From contig CAMZMU010000123.1 of NCBI GenBank assembly GCA_947311845.1, positions 14,360,484 through 14,424,483 of the forward strand: a stretch of DNA of 64,000 nucleotides. Reading direction: 5' to 3'. The notes beneath the pieces are model-generated. The model did no database searches. It was not told where the DNA came from and saw nothing but the letters and a program-made list of their open reading frames with translations. Position numbers and translations under genes: made by a program. How positions within the stretch are numbered: position 1 is the stretch's first letter; each line of letters begins with the position of its first letter. This DNA comes from Poa pratensis (lineage: Eukaryota; Streptophyta; Magnoliopsida; Poales; Poaceae). This document shows, piece after piece, positions 46,101-57,201 of this stretch.

Positions 46101-46584
46101 GCAAATACAATCTAGTCCTTTTCTGCTCAAAAAATTGGACAGCAACTTCCCGGAATTTTCTCTAGGCACAACACATTTTTAGAAAATCTGGGAAAATTTG
46201 GGGAGCATCCCCATATTGAGTAGAAGCTACACAAAAATTGGCTCTGCGTAGAATAATATTTTGGACCACCTTTGTTCAACGCGTTGGGTTATGCCATTTT
46301 GTTAAATTTCCAAATGTGTCCACTTTAATATTTGGAGCAAGTGCAAAGATGATATTGGACTCTTGGAACTTCCTTGACAAATATGGATTTGAGATTTGCA
46401 ACCAAGTTCATCAAGACAAGCTCATTTGGTTCGCAACCATTTCCAGCATTTGTGTGCAAGTTTGTCATACCAACTTGTGAGATGTTTAACAAGTTAGTAT
46501 GATGCCATGATGCAATGATGCAAATAGGAAGCAAAACGCGAAAATTTTATACAGATTTTAGGTTTCAAACGTTGGGCTGTTACA
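43111..46584. mobile_element. 3.5-kb insertion with LTR-type ends, probably a solo LTR
   Basis: It is flanked by GGCAG (43106-43110 and 46585-46589), starts TGTGGCGCCCCGACC and ends GGGCTGTTACA. Removing it plus one TSD restores the gag frame exactly (LQGA-GRGGGPG). No internal coding domain and no second terminal copy were seen, which fits a single long LTR left by recombination. The 45340-46030 part is very GC-rich with a repeated CCGGCC(T/G)CCTGGCCGG-type motif. The family was not identified. Confidence 0.75.
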
Positions 46585-47248
46585 GGCAGGCAGAGGTGGA
46601 GGACCCGGCCCGGGTGGTAACCCGGCTGCAGGTCTTTTGATTGGAGCTAATGCTGTACCTACCAACAACGCAGGATCAAGTCAGAATACAGGAAATCAAG
46701 GCGGGTTCTCACAACAGCCAAAGCAACTTGGCCAATACCACATATATACCAGTGGTGCAACCAAGAGGGAGCGAAAGGTAATCAAAAGGGCGGTTAATAC
46801 AGTTGCTGCAGGAGTTCCAATATATTTGAGGTGGTCAGAGCACACGATCACGTGGAGTAGAGCGGATCACCCGGATGTTGTTGAGCACCCGGGTCTACTA
46901 GCTTTGGTTGTGGCTCCTCAAATGGGCGGCTTTAAATTGAAGAAAGTTCTGATGGATGGTGGAAGTAGTATCAACATCTTGTATTGGGAGACATTTTTGC
47001 GTATGGGTCTCAAAGTATCACAGTTACAGAAGACGTCGACAGTTTTTCATGGCATAGTTCCGGGGAAATCAGCCACACCAGAGGGAAAAATTTCGTTAGA
47101 AGTTGCTTTTGGCGAGTCCATTGACAACTTCAGATCAGAGTGGCTCACGTTTGAAGTGGTGAAGTTCCAGAGCCCGTATCATGCATTATTTGGAAGGCCG
47201 GCTTATGCCAAGTTCATGGCAAGGCCGTGTTATGTGTACTACAGTTGA
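46585..47248 (+). pseudogene. gag end and aspartic protease of the Tat element
   Basis: After the insertion the frame continues through a Gly/Gln-rich linker to the protease domain: VLMDGGSSINILYWETF (active site DGG in place of the usual DTG/DSG; D-G-G-S-S is frequent in this lineage), ISLEVAFG, and YHALFGRPAYAKF as the flap and C-terminal motif. The frame ends at 47246 through loss of one base before the expected LQLKIPGPKG continuation. Confidence 0.85.
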
Positions 47249-49638
47249 AAATACCGGGTCCTAAGGGGATCATCACAGTTCATGGCAACAAAGAGATAGC
47301 AGCACAGTGCGATGAAGGAGATGCGGCCTTGGCAGAGCAAGTTTGTGCGAAGAGGAGTTGAAAGCTTACAGGTCTAATCTTGACCCGGCAGATAATACAG
47401 CACTAAAGAAGCCAACAACAGATGATGACAGGGCAAAGTTCAAGGCCGCCCAAGATACAAAGATGGTGGATTTTGTGCCTGGAGATTCCTCCAAGCAGTT
47501 CGCCATAGGGTCCAATCTTACTGATAAATAGGAAAGCGCGCTCATCGAGTTCATCCGTGAGAATCGGGATGTTTTTGCATGGACACCTAGTGACATGCCT
47601 GGCATTCCGACTGAACTCGCTGAGCACCGCTTACATGTTGATCCCAAGCAAGGCCGGTAAAACAAGGTCTGAGGAAAATGAATGCAGAAAGAAGAAAGGC
47701 AATAGGAGAGGAGATAGCCCGGCTCCTAGCAGCTGGCTTTATTATGGAAGTTTTTCACCCAGTGGTTGGCTAACCCGGTTCTAGTTCTGAAGAAGAATAA
47801 CGAGTGGAGGATGTGCATAGATTTTACAAGTTTGAATAAGCATTGTCCCAAGGACCCGTTTGCACTGCCGCGCATTGATCAAATCATTGACGCAGTTGCG
47901 GGCAGCGAGCTCTTGTGTTTTTTGGATGCGTATTCAGGATATCATCAGATCAAGCTTAATAGACAGGATTGGGAAAAGACAGCGTTCATAACCCCGTTTG
48001 GTGCTTTTTGTTACAAGACCATGACGTTTGGGTTGAAAAACGCAGGTGCAACGTATCAAAGGTGTATTCAGAAGTGTTTTCATGATCAGATTGGGCGCAA
48101 TGTGCATGCTTATGTGGATGATGTGGTGATCAAGACAGAGAAAGCCGGGTCATTCATTAATGACCTAAGAGAGACGTTTGTGAACTTGCGAAGTACAAGA
48201 TGAAGCTCAATCCTACAAAGTGTGTATTTGGTGTTCCAGCTGGGAAGCTCCTGGGTTTCATTGTATCAGAGAGAGGAATTGAGGCAAACCCGGAAAAATC
48301 AAGGCTATTCAAAGTTTGAAGAAACCTGAGGAGTTAGCAGATGTTCAGAAGTTGACGGGCACTAAGCCGGTTTATATCCCGGCTTGGAGAGAAGGCCATC
48401 CCTTTGTACAAATTGTTGAAGAAAACGGACAACTTCGTGTGGAATCAAGAGGCAGATGAGGCATTTGAAGCTCTCAAGAAGCAACTGTCAGAGGCGCCAA
48501 TACTTGCGCGCCGGGTCCCAAAGAGCCCATGTTATTATACGTCGCTGCCGGGCCTCAGGCTGTTAGCGCTGTGGTGGTGGTCGAGCGTAAGGAGGCAGGA
48601 AAGAAAACCCGGTTCAGAGGCCGGTCTATTACGTCAGTGAGTGTTATCAGAGGCAAAGCAGCGCTATCCACATTGGCAGAAATTAGTGTTTGGTGTTTTC
48701 ATGGCAAAAGAAAGTTGAAGCCGTATTTTCAGGAGCATCCAATCACAGTGGTTAGTTCAATTCCACTGGCAGATATTATCAGAAATTCAGAAGCTACAGG
48801 AAGAGTTGCCAAGTGGGCAATAGAGATGGGGCCGTATCATATCAACTATGAGCCTCGTACAGCCATCAAGTCTCAAGCGTTGGCTGATTTTCTTAATGAT
48901 TGGACACAGTTAAGTGCACCACCCCTTACACCAAGTATCAAATCTTGGGTTATGCATTTTGACGGGTCTAAGCAAGAGCAAGGGTCAGGAGCCGGAGTTG
49001 TGTTAACATCTCCAAAAGGTGACAAGTTGAGTTATGTGTTGCAAATTCACTTTGATTGTTCCAATAATGTGGCAGAGTATGAGGCCTTGCTGCATGGTTT
49101 GCGCATGGCAAAGGAGATGAATATCAAGCGTATCAAGTGCTATGGAGATTCAGACCTCGTGGCACAGCAAGTTTCAGGAACGTGGGATAGAAAGGATGCA
49201 ACAATGGCGGCTTACAGAAGAGAGGTGGATAGGGTAGCCGGGTTCTTCTCAGGCTACCAGGTGGATCACATTGATCGCAGGAAAAATGACGCTGCAGACG
49301 CTTTATCAAGACTCGGCTCACGCAGAGAGCCGGTTCCACCCAATGTTTTCTTAGATGAATTGTGGACTCCGTCAGTCAAGCTTCAAGATGAGGAAGAACT
49401 TGCATGTCAAGATGACCCGGATTCACAGTTGGTAGCAGCAACCCGGGAAATTCCAGAGTGGACAGAACCTTACTTAGCGTATCTTCTGCGAGGGGAGTTG
49501 CCACCACAGGAAGTTGTGTCCCGGCAAATCCAACGCCGGGCTAAGGCTTACGTGGTCATTGATGGTGAATTGTACAAAAGAGCGTGTCAGGAGTATTTCA
49601 GCGATGTGTATCTGGAAAGGAAGGCCGGCAAATTTTGA
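47249..49638 (+). pseudogene. Reverse transcriptase, RNase H and second RNase H of the Tat element
   Basis: RT motifs are WLANPVLVLKKNNEWRMCID, FLDAYSGYHQI, FCYKTMTFGLKNAGATYQR and the catalytic YVDD (48111-48122). The first RNase H follows from about 48400 and is fragmented. A second RNase H (about 48940-49310) is intact: MHFDGSKQEQGSGAG, NNVAEYEALLHGL, YGDSDLVAQQ and DHIDRRKNDAADALSRL, the archaeal-type RNase H of Tat elements. Breaks include one-base shifts near 47345, 47657, 47760, 48190 and 48511, several more before 48530, and a nonsense TAG at 47529-47531, most simply C to T in a Gln codon. Confidence 0.9.
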
Positions 49639-50426
49639 AGGAAATCCATGAGGGAGATTGTGGTCATCATGCATCAACAAGATCACTAGTGGCAAAAGCA
49701 TTTAGACACGGGTTTTTCTGGCTCACAGCCCAGGCAGATGCAGAACGCCTGGTGAGCAGATGTGATGGGTGTCAGAGATATGCAAGGCAAGTTCATGTGC
49801 CGGCTCAGGAATTGCGAACAATACCTTTGACCTGGCCTTTTGCAGTCTGGGGGCTTGATATGGTGGGTCCCTTTCATATGTCCCCTTGCAAGAAAACCCA
49901 CCTCTTAGTTGCCATTGATAAGTTTACAAAGTGGGTTGAGGTGATGCCAGTTACAAACTGTGAAGCAGCTACAGCAGTAAAGTTTGTGAAGAAAATCATA
50001 CACAGGTTTGGGTATCCTCATAGCATCATCACAGATAATGGAACCAACATGTCACTTGGAGAGATGGCAAAGTTTTGCGGAAACAATGGTATACGTTTGG
50101 ATGTGGCCTCAGTTGCTCATCCACAGGCCAATGGGCAAGTAGAAAGAGCAAATCAAGAGTTACTGCGAGGTTTAAAACCACGCCTCCGGGTCCCGTGCAT
50201 CAGAACCACCGGAGCGTGGGTTGAGGAGTTACCATCCGTGGTTTGGGGAATCAATACAACGCCAAATAGATCCACGAAGATGACGCCCTTCTTCATGGTG
50301 TATGGGGCAGAGGCAGTACTCCCAAGTGACATTATACATGACTCGCCTAGAGCGGCTTACGTTGAAGCTGAGAATGAGCAAACCCGGCAAGATTCTTTAG
50401 ACTTGCTCGAGGAGAAAAGAGAATAA
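49584..50426 (+). pseudogene. Integrase of the Tat element, main part
   Basis: A zinc-binding HHCC module (GDCGHHASTRSL then CDGCQRYA) is followed by the DDE core: WGLDMVGPF, IITDNGTNM and NGQVERANQELL, in the expected order and spacing. A one-base shift near 49590 separates it from the upstream frame. A TAA after LLEEKRE (50424-50426) ends the frame, but the following bases continue the same frame (ALARSAIYQQDLRRYHSR) up to the nested element at 50517. Confidence 0.9.
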
Positions 50427-50516
50427 GCATTGGCAAGATCTGCAATCTATCAGCAAGATTTGAGGCGGTATCACAGCCGCCGGGTTAGGACTCGTACTTT
50501 CCAGGAGGGTGACTTA

Positions 50517-51650
50517 GGGTGTGTTTGGTATCCGTCACCAAGTAGAATAGAACGGGTCCAACCCATTCCCGGAAGCCATTCACGTGTTTGGTAGGAGACT
50601 AGAACGGGAACCAACTGGTTCACAGGAACGAATATTCGCCTGAGATTCGGAACCGCGTCGTTCCACCAAATCGAAGGAACCACTTGGTTCCCAACCGATT
50701 AACGGGAAAAAAAAGGAAAACCTCTCGCTAATAACCGCATCTCACCCGCACCTGAGCCCAGCCCCGCAGGAACCCCTCCCGTCGCTCGCTCCCCATCGCT
50801 CGCCCCACAGGAAACCCTCCCGGCGGCGCCCTCCTCCTCCACCTTCCCCGACGGCGCCCCCTCCTCCATGTTCCCCGACGCCGTCCTCATCCTCCTCTGT
50901 CCCCTCCCCGACGAAGGCCTCCTCCTCATCCTCCTCTGAAGACAGGCGCGCCGGGGAGCGGCAGTGTGTGGCGGCGGGCTCCCTGCTCCCTGGCGGCGGG
51001 CTCCGTGCTCCCTGCCGCGCTGCTCCCTGGCGGCGGGCTCCCTGCTCCCTGCCGCGCTGCCGCCGCCTCCTCCGCTTCCCGTCCCGCTGCGCAAGTACCC
51101 ATCCTACTTCGACCTCTTCACCGGCGACGGCCTGCACGGGAGCGGCGGGGAGCTCTGCTTCGGCTTCACCAAGCGGATGGCGGAGCTCGTGGACGCCGAG
51201 GAGGCCGCCGTCGCCGCGTCCGAGCCGGCCATGGCCGACCGCCTCGCGCGGCTGCTCATGCTCGCCCGCGGCCGCCGCCTCCAGGTCTCCAAGCTCGCCG
51301 CGCTGCGCGGCCCGCTCGGCCTCCCCGACGACTACCTCCTGCGCGTCCTCCCGGCCCACACCGACCTCTTCCGCCTCGCCAACCCGTACCCTCACCGCCG
51401 CAACGCCGCCGAGCTGGAACTACTCCGCTGGGTTCCATTCCGGTTGGGGAAGAAGGGGATTAGGGAGGCGTTTGGGGAAGAATAGGATTAGGGAGGCTGA
51501 CACGTGCTGACTAGTGGGTCCCAGTGGCAATTCCATTACACTTATTTGGTCACAACCAAACGCGAGAATGAAACGGAATGGAACGGTTCAATTCCACTGG
51601 AATGGAACCATTCCATTCCATTCCACTTCGTTCAAATACCAAACACACCC
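50517..51650 (+). mobile_element. PIF/Harbinger-type element carrying a host gene fragment (Pack-type)
   Basis: The TSD TTA (50514-50516 and 51651-51653) and perfect 14-bp terminal inverted repeats GGGTGTGTTTGGTA (50517-50530; complement at 51637-51650) fit the Tourist/PIF-Harbinger type. Subterminal sequence is rich in GGAATGGAA. It lies in the tail of the Tat integrase; removing it restores the frame (EGDL-VLRWTQSKEG). No transposase is encoded. The middle (about 50740-51480) is GC-rich and contains a PORR-domain fragment. Confidence 0.88.
51078..51431 (+). pseudogene. Captured PORR-domain (plant organelle RNA recognition) gene fragment
   Basis: A 118-codon open stretch reads PLRKYPSYFDLFTGD, FGFTKRMAELVDAEEAAVAA, DRLARLLMLARGRRLQVSKL, GPLGLPDDYLLRVLPAHTDL and FRLANPYPH, then ELELLRW. 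This order is the N-terminal and central part of the PORR domain (formerly DUF860), found in nuclear-encoded proteins that bind organelle group II introns. It is part of an open frame from 50964 to 51485, but the upstream part is composition-driven and the end is element sequence. No organelle-targeting peptide or domain C-terminus is present. Confidence 0.75.
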
Positions 51651-51653
51651 TTA

Positions 51654-51872
51654 GTGCTGCGATGGACGCAATCCAAGGAAGGGATGCACAAGTTATCTAC
51701 TCCGTGGGAAGGGCCTTTCATCATAAGCAAGAATCTGCACAATGGTTCGTATTATTTGGTGGATGCTAGAGAGAAATCTGAATATGTGAACGACACAACG
51801 CATTCCACTTCTTCATTAGAGGAGCGCGAGCGGCCATGGAACATTGCCCAGCTGCGCCCATATTATACTTAG
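51654..51872 (+). pseudogene. C-terminal tail of the Tat integrase/pol
   Basis: VLRWTQSKEGMHKLSTPWEG followed by NGSYYLVD and RPWNIAQLRPYYT* is the conserved end of Gypsy integrase (the GPF-type region). It continues the frame interrupted at 50516. Confidence 0.85.
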
Positions 51873-52869
51873 CATGAGATTGAGATATCAGATGTAACAC
51901 ACGATGTAACAGGCAGCAGGTTTCAGACGCGCTCTTTTCCTTACCAGGGTACCTAAGGGGATTGGAAGGTTTTTAATGAGGCGGCTTGCTGACCTAACCT
52001 TTTCTATCAATAAAGTGAAGGTTGAACAGAAATTTGTGTTTTCAGTTTACTTTTCAAGTTTTCATTATGAAAACCGGCAGTTCTCTGAAAAATTTGAGTT
52101 GAAAAGATGTGTAGTTGATGATGTGCTAGGTCTTGGGGGCTTGTCATTAAGGTGACATAGCTTGTCCTTCCAAGACCCGGCTTTGAGAATTTTCCCGGGT
52201 CACGTAATTTTCCATGACCCGGCAAAGAAAGTTTCAGTGTTCATTTAGTATCTTCTTTTTAGTATGCATGTTTAGTTTTACAGCTTTTATCCATCTTTTT
52301 GATAGAGTTATGTGGTAGTATAGTTGCAAAGTTATTTTTTTTATCTTGATAGATGCCCATTGAGCGCGTCACACTAGTATCTGGATCAATGGGGTAATGT
52401 GCATAGTTGAAGCCTTTACTTTATAAACATTGATCCGGGTCTTAGGGGCTCTCACTTGAATAGTTTGTAGCTACAATCCCAAGACCCGGCTTTTATACCA
52501 ACAATTTTATTCTTGGCTATCTTGCTGTTGAGTTTGATGTGACTCGCAAATTTATGGCCTGATTGCTCACCTGAAAATTCAATCAACCATGAGGCCCAAT
52601 GGGAGTTGGTTTGACCCTGTTTTTGTTAGAGAAGTTGCGACAGAGAATCCATGCGAAAGCCAACTCACAGTTAAAGAAATCAAAAGGGTCATCAAAACCA
52701 CACAGAGATATCATAAAACACAAGTTCAAGTGATAAAAGCAAAGTTTCAAAGGTGTACTACCACACCACTACAAGCAAGGGATAAAAGTGCTAAGTTATT
52801 ACAATAACCTGCCCAAAGGGCCGAATGAAATTGTTTTTTTGCAGAGATACAAGCATCTGCATAAGTTTT
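51873..52869. other. Spacer between pol and the antisense gene
   Basis: Non-coding; includes several AAGACCCGG(C/T) motifs shared with the rest of the element. The 3' UTRs of pol (plus) and of the antisense gene (minus) must converge here. Confidence 0.5.
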
Positions 52870-55800
52870 TCAAGCCTCGGCTTCAGGAGCCGGGTTACGG
52901 GGTGGCGAGCTGGATGGTTGCTCCTTAGTGGTTTTTGCCGGGTCATCTTCCTTGGCGGCCGCCGGGTCAGCCTCCGTCTCCTTTGTTGCCTTGGCCTTGA
53001 TCTTGTGCCGGGTGACTTGTTGAAGGGATTGGAAGTAGCTTTCATCATCTTCTTCAACGACGGCTCGTGATGGAGGAGGAACACTTGGAGTAGCAGAGCT
53101 TGGAGCAGCGGATGTGCTGGGAGCAACCTTTGCTGGATCAATGGAATCCTTGTAGCTTTGAAGGAGATCGATGCGTTGTGGCTCGTCATCCATGATCTCC
53201 TCATCGTTTTCGGTGTATCCATACTGCAGCGTGGTGAGCTTCATCTTGCTGGCAATCACAGTGGCTACGTGCCGGGTTTGCTTCACAACCCGGGAGTAGC
53301 ACTTCTTGTCAAATTCCTTGCCATCAGTGTTATATTGGGGAAAGCCATTCTTCAGAGGAGCCGGGTTTAGTTGGGGATGGTAGGCCTTTGCCAAAGCAAG
53401 ACCTCGCATCACCCCGGCCCTGCACGTAGATCTCTTCAACAGATGAATCCATTGTGGCATTGTTGACAGATGCCCAAGGACCTCAGTGTATGCACTTGGC
53501 GGGCTCTCCCAGTTCCTTGCGGCTTTGATGACCTCGCAGCTGCCAAAGTACAGCTGACGAGTCAGCGTGTACATGCATTTGTTCTTCTCCGCAGCAGTCT
53601 TGCGCAGGTTTCCATCGCGAGGGCCTGAGTAAGATAAGTATAACAGTGAGAATTGAAAACCGGGTATGTTTCCTCGGTACAGTTTGAATTCAAAGGAGTA
53701 GTGCTTACCCACTAAGGATTCAACCATGGAAGTGACCATCTTCTTAAGCCGGGTTAACTCATTGGTGACTGCATCTAGTTGCTTCTGGAGATTAGCGCGT
53801 TGCTCTTTCCAGTGCTCTTCATGTTCCTCCAGTTCTTTCTTGAGGTCAGAATTTTCCTGGGTTAGCTCCGTGACATTTTTCTCCAAGGCCTGCAGCTGTT
53901 CAGCATGCGTGAGCCAGGCTTCAGATTCAGTCTTAGCAGCATCCTTGAGCCGGGTGATTTTCGCTTCGGCTTTGGCGTGGTCTTCCTATTACAATACAAA
54001 AGTTTATGTTAGTCCCAGGTTACCGCATGCAAGTTAACCCGGAACTTGGGGGCTACAAGTTTGAAGTTTTTTAAGTAGTGCATAAGCAGCAATATAGACG
54101 TATGGTAGTCCCAGGTTACTGAAGGAAAGATAACCCGGAACTTGGGGGCTACAGTGTTCAAATTTTGATGTGAAGGTTGACAAGTTTTAAATGATGGAAG
54201 TTTTTAGTCCCAGGTAGCTATGAACAGACAACCCGGCACTTGGGAGCTACAGGATTGAAGCTTTCTATCACATGCATTCATATTATAAGCACCAAGCTCA
54301 TCAACAAGTGATGAACTTAGAGCTTGGGGGCTATTAAGGGTATAGTTATGCAAAAAACAGTAAAGGCAAAAAGCAAACAGTGTACCTGGTATCGTTTCTG
54401 AATCAGGGCAACCAGTTCAGCCTCCAGATTTTTATGTTGAGCAAGGCGAGAGAAGTACTCGTCGCAAAGGGCTGAGACGGACATGGAGCCCAGAGCCGGC
54501 AAATCAGTTGAAGGAGCCGGGTCCTTTCCTTTGGCAGGAGACGCCGGCCTAGCATCGGGAGCTGGCACCTTGGCCAGAGTTTCTGGAGCACTTTGTACAG
54601 GAACTTGCCGGGTTCCAGTAACTTGCACTTCATCTTCTTTGGTTCCAGAGCCTAACCCGGGCGAGTGAGCAGCTGGAGATGGCTCTGGCACAGGAGCAGC
54701 TGGGCTTTTTGGAGAAGCCACGGGGGTTACCTGCTCCATTGGCTCGTCTCTTTCCGCTGGCTCTTCAATATGTGCCTCCATAGGAGAAGGCTCTGTTGTT
54801 GCTGGAGGAGGAGACGCCACTGGAGGAGAATCCGGGTCTTCATCTGCAAAGGCCCTGGCACTGAAACAAGAAAATGATTTAGTCAAAAAGGGCAGTAAAA
54901 TATAGAGATATGGAAAAGGTATGTGAAATATTTCTAACCCGGTGTTGATCTGGTAGTCCTCGGGAGTGCTAACGCTGTCCGAGGATGAAGTTGACAAAGA
55001 ATGGGATTTAGCGGCTCGGATTTTGCCAGCTAAAGGATGTGTCTTTTGGATGGATTTGGCCCAACTGGCTAAGGAGCATGGAGGGATACCTGTGTTCAGG
55101 GAACCCGGGTTTGCGGTAGACCGGGTCCGGGGTTTCTTCTTGGCAGCAGTTTCTTTCTCGAGCTCCTTTGCCTGTGTGTGTGCTTGGGGTTGAGATGTGT
55201 TCATTGCATAATTTGAAAGACGAGAGTAAGGCACCTTTGCAACAGTAGCTCGAGTTCTCTTAAGAGAGGGAGGTTCAGCAGTTTGAAGACCCGGCGTTTC
55301 ATCAGCAGCCGGGTCAGAGGGTTCTGGAATAACAAATGCCGGGTTATCAGATGATTGGTCTTTAGCGGTGGCTTCGTTGTTAATCAGGTCGAGGAAGAGC
55401 TGGCCAGCTGAGTCTAGCTCACCTTCTTCTTCTTCTTCTTCTTCTTCTTCTTCTTCACTCGCATTTGTGTCCTCATCAACAGGAGGAGACACAGGGGCGT
55501 AGTCAGCTTTCCACCACTCTGGGTCCTGAAATGGAGAAAGATGAACATATAAGTGTGCTATGAAAGAAAAGCCGGGTTAGTAAAGATGGAAAGCAAAAGA
55601 TACTATCATACAGTGGGTGGTTTGTTCTTGGCACTGAACGGGGCAAGCCCGGTCAGTGCGATGTCACTTTTGGTCTCGCCAAGCAATCTCATGGCATTCT
55701 TCACAATCTGATCATCGGTGAGCGTTATCTCAGAGTAACGCATGTTGTCCGTTGTTTCTTCAGTGTACTCGTGGATCAGCCGGGTCCTGATGCTAAGGGG

Positions 55801-55928
55801 CTGGATGAACCAACCGATCCAGCACTTGACTAGATCTGTGCCCGGCCGCGGCGGCGCTGGAGCTCGCTCCCTTCTTCGCGGCCTTCTTCGTGGCCTTGGG
55901 ACCACTGGACTTCACCTTCTCCTTCCCC
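52870..55928 (-). CDS. Antisense five-exon gene (additional ORF) inside the Tat element
   Basis: On the strand opposite to gag-pol, five exons can be joined: 55612-55928, 54939-55525, 54386-54860, 53709-53985 and 52870-53624, all with GT-AG introns whose phases agree (0, 2, 0, 1). The product is about 800 aa. It has a Lys-rich start (MGKEKVKSSGPKATKKAAKK), a region with LVKCWIGWFIQPLSIRTRL, a poly-Glu run, Pro/Ser/Ala-rich segments, a coiled coil in exon 4 (LTQENSDLKKELEEHEEHWK), and a conserved-looking C-terminal domain (KCMYTLTRQLYFGSCEVIKA, KKCYSRVVKQTRHVATVIAS). Exon 1 needs one extra base near 55845 to join the frame, so this copy is either frameshifted or carries a sequence error. Tat elements such as maize Grande are known to carry an antisense ORF here. 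Function unknown. Confidence 0.72.
55423..55456. repeat. (CTT)n microsatellite encoding poly-Glu
   Basis: A run of CTT units read on the minus strand as GAA/GAG codons in exon 2 of the antisense gene. Confidence 0.85.
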
Positions 55929-56210
55929 ATTGCGCATAGCTATAGTGGTGCCCAATTTCGGTGAGAGGATGAACTAACCCAAGCCGGGGAAGTGGATGCG
56001 AGGAGAGGAAGATTTGGAGCTGGTGTGGATGTGGATTGAGCGCGGAATTGAGGGCGTAGCACGGCGGGATGAACTGGTTGCGGCTGTGAAGCTTTCTATC
56101 GGATTTGGAAGCTCGATTGGAGATGGATTGCGGCGGCTGCGTGAGGTTGAAGATGAACGGGCCAAGGAAGAGAATGGGGGAAAGTAACAATGCGTTTACC
56201 CTAACCTTCT

Positions 56211-56217
56211 TCTTATA
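56211..56217 (-). promoter_or_regulatory. Putative TATA box of the antisense gene
   Basis: TATAAGA on the minus strand lies about 285 bp upstream of ATG 55928 and about 400 bp inside the 3' LTR boundary, so the antisense gene would have a promoter outside the LTR. Based on sequence match and position only. Confidence 0.4.
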
Positions 56218-56618
56218 AGCACAGTAAAAGCCCTAGGGGTGTTGCGGTAAAAAGGTGAAGAGATAAGGATCTTTGACCAAAAGTCAACGACAAACAGAAT
56301 GAGATAATTATGGGATATTAATTGATAAGATCACGATTGAGATAGACTGAGGATCGATTTACAGTTGGGTGACAGTTTTCGCTAAGTGTTGAGCGAGAAA
56401 TCCGGAGGCGTATGAACCCGGTATGACCCAGCCGGGTTACAATATGGACCGCCAAAGAGAGCTGGCCTAGGTGACCCGGCATTTAAGTTACAGTGTTTGT
56501 TCTTATTTTTCAGGGGGTTAAATCGAACATCGAGAATGACGGCTTCACTCAAGAAATAAAAGATTGAAGCTAAAGAGAAGCACGCCAAACCCGGCGTCCA
56601 AGTTAACCTGGGGGCTAC

Positions 56619-57201
56619 TGAAGTTAACCCGGTAGGCCCATGAAGAGGGAAGCATGACCCGCCAGGCAGAAGGCCCGGCCAGGACAGCTAACCATCAGCA
56701 TGGGCCGGGTTACGTCGATGGGCCAGCATGCTTGTCGGTGACCCGGCTTGGATGGAGAAGATTCTAGAAGACCCAAAGGCGGTGCCGGACTTGGAGAACA
56801 CGAAGGCCAGAAGACCTAGAGTAGGACTACGAGTCTGGGTACAACCCGGGCTTACCTTGTAAAGAACCAGGAGACCCGGCCGTTCATATAAGCGGGCTCC
56901 TAGGTCATAGTTAAAGAAGCCTTTACGAGACAAGTTTACTAGGAGAGAACCAGAGAGATCATCGCTATCAAGCGCCCCCTGTAACCTAGATCGAGATCCG
57001 GCTCTGTTGTGGTAGCCGGGTTATCGAGATCGAGATCAATAATAGCATAGCAGGAAGTAGGTCTTTATCTCCAATGGAGAGGCCGAACCTGGGTAAATCC
57101 TTTGTCCTCGCAGAGCTAAACAAACTCCCAGACACTAGTTTCGCCTGGCCCAACAACTCAAGTTACCCCATGGTAACATCTGCCGTGTTAACCCCACGAC
57201 A
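56619..57201 (+). repeat. 3' LTR of the Tat element
   Basis: It starts TGAAGTTAACCC after the purine-rich CCTGGGGGCTAC and ends CCCCACGACA before AAACT. Relative to the 5' LTR it has five substitutions and a shorter, different first 12 bp (versus 20). Confidence 0.93.

Larger units (their letters stand above)
39881..57201 (+). mobile_element. Tat-lineage Gypsy LTR retrotransposon with nested insertions
   Basis: The element is flanked by the duplication AAACT (39876-39880 and 57202-57206). LTRs are 591 and 583 bp. Internal order is gag, protease, RT, RNase H, second RNase H, integrase, then an antisense spliced gene, then the 3' LTR. A second (archaeal-type) RNase H and an extra ORF after pol are known marks of the Tat/Retand branch. 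Two insertions (43111-46584 and 50517-51650) account for about 4.6 kb. Gag and pol are broken many times. I count five substitutions between the LTRs over about 570 aligned bases. Confidence 0.93.

Noticed and set aside
50742..51395. 217-aa minus-strand frame in the Harbinger-type element
   Set aside because: Antisense shadow of the PORR fragment.
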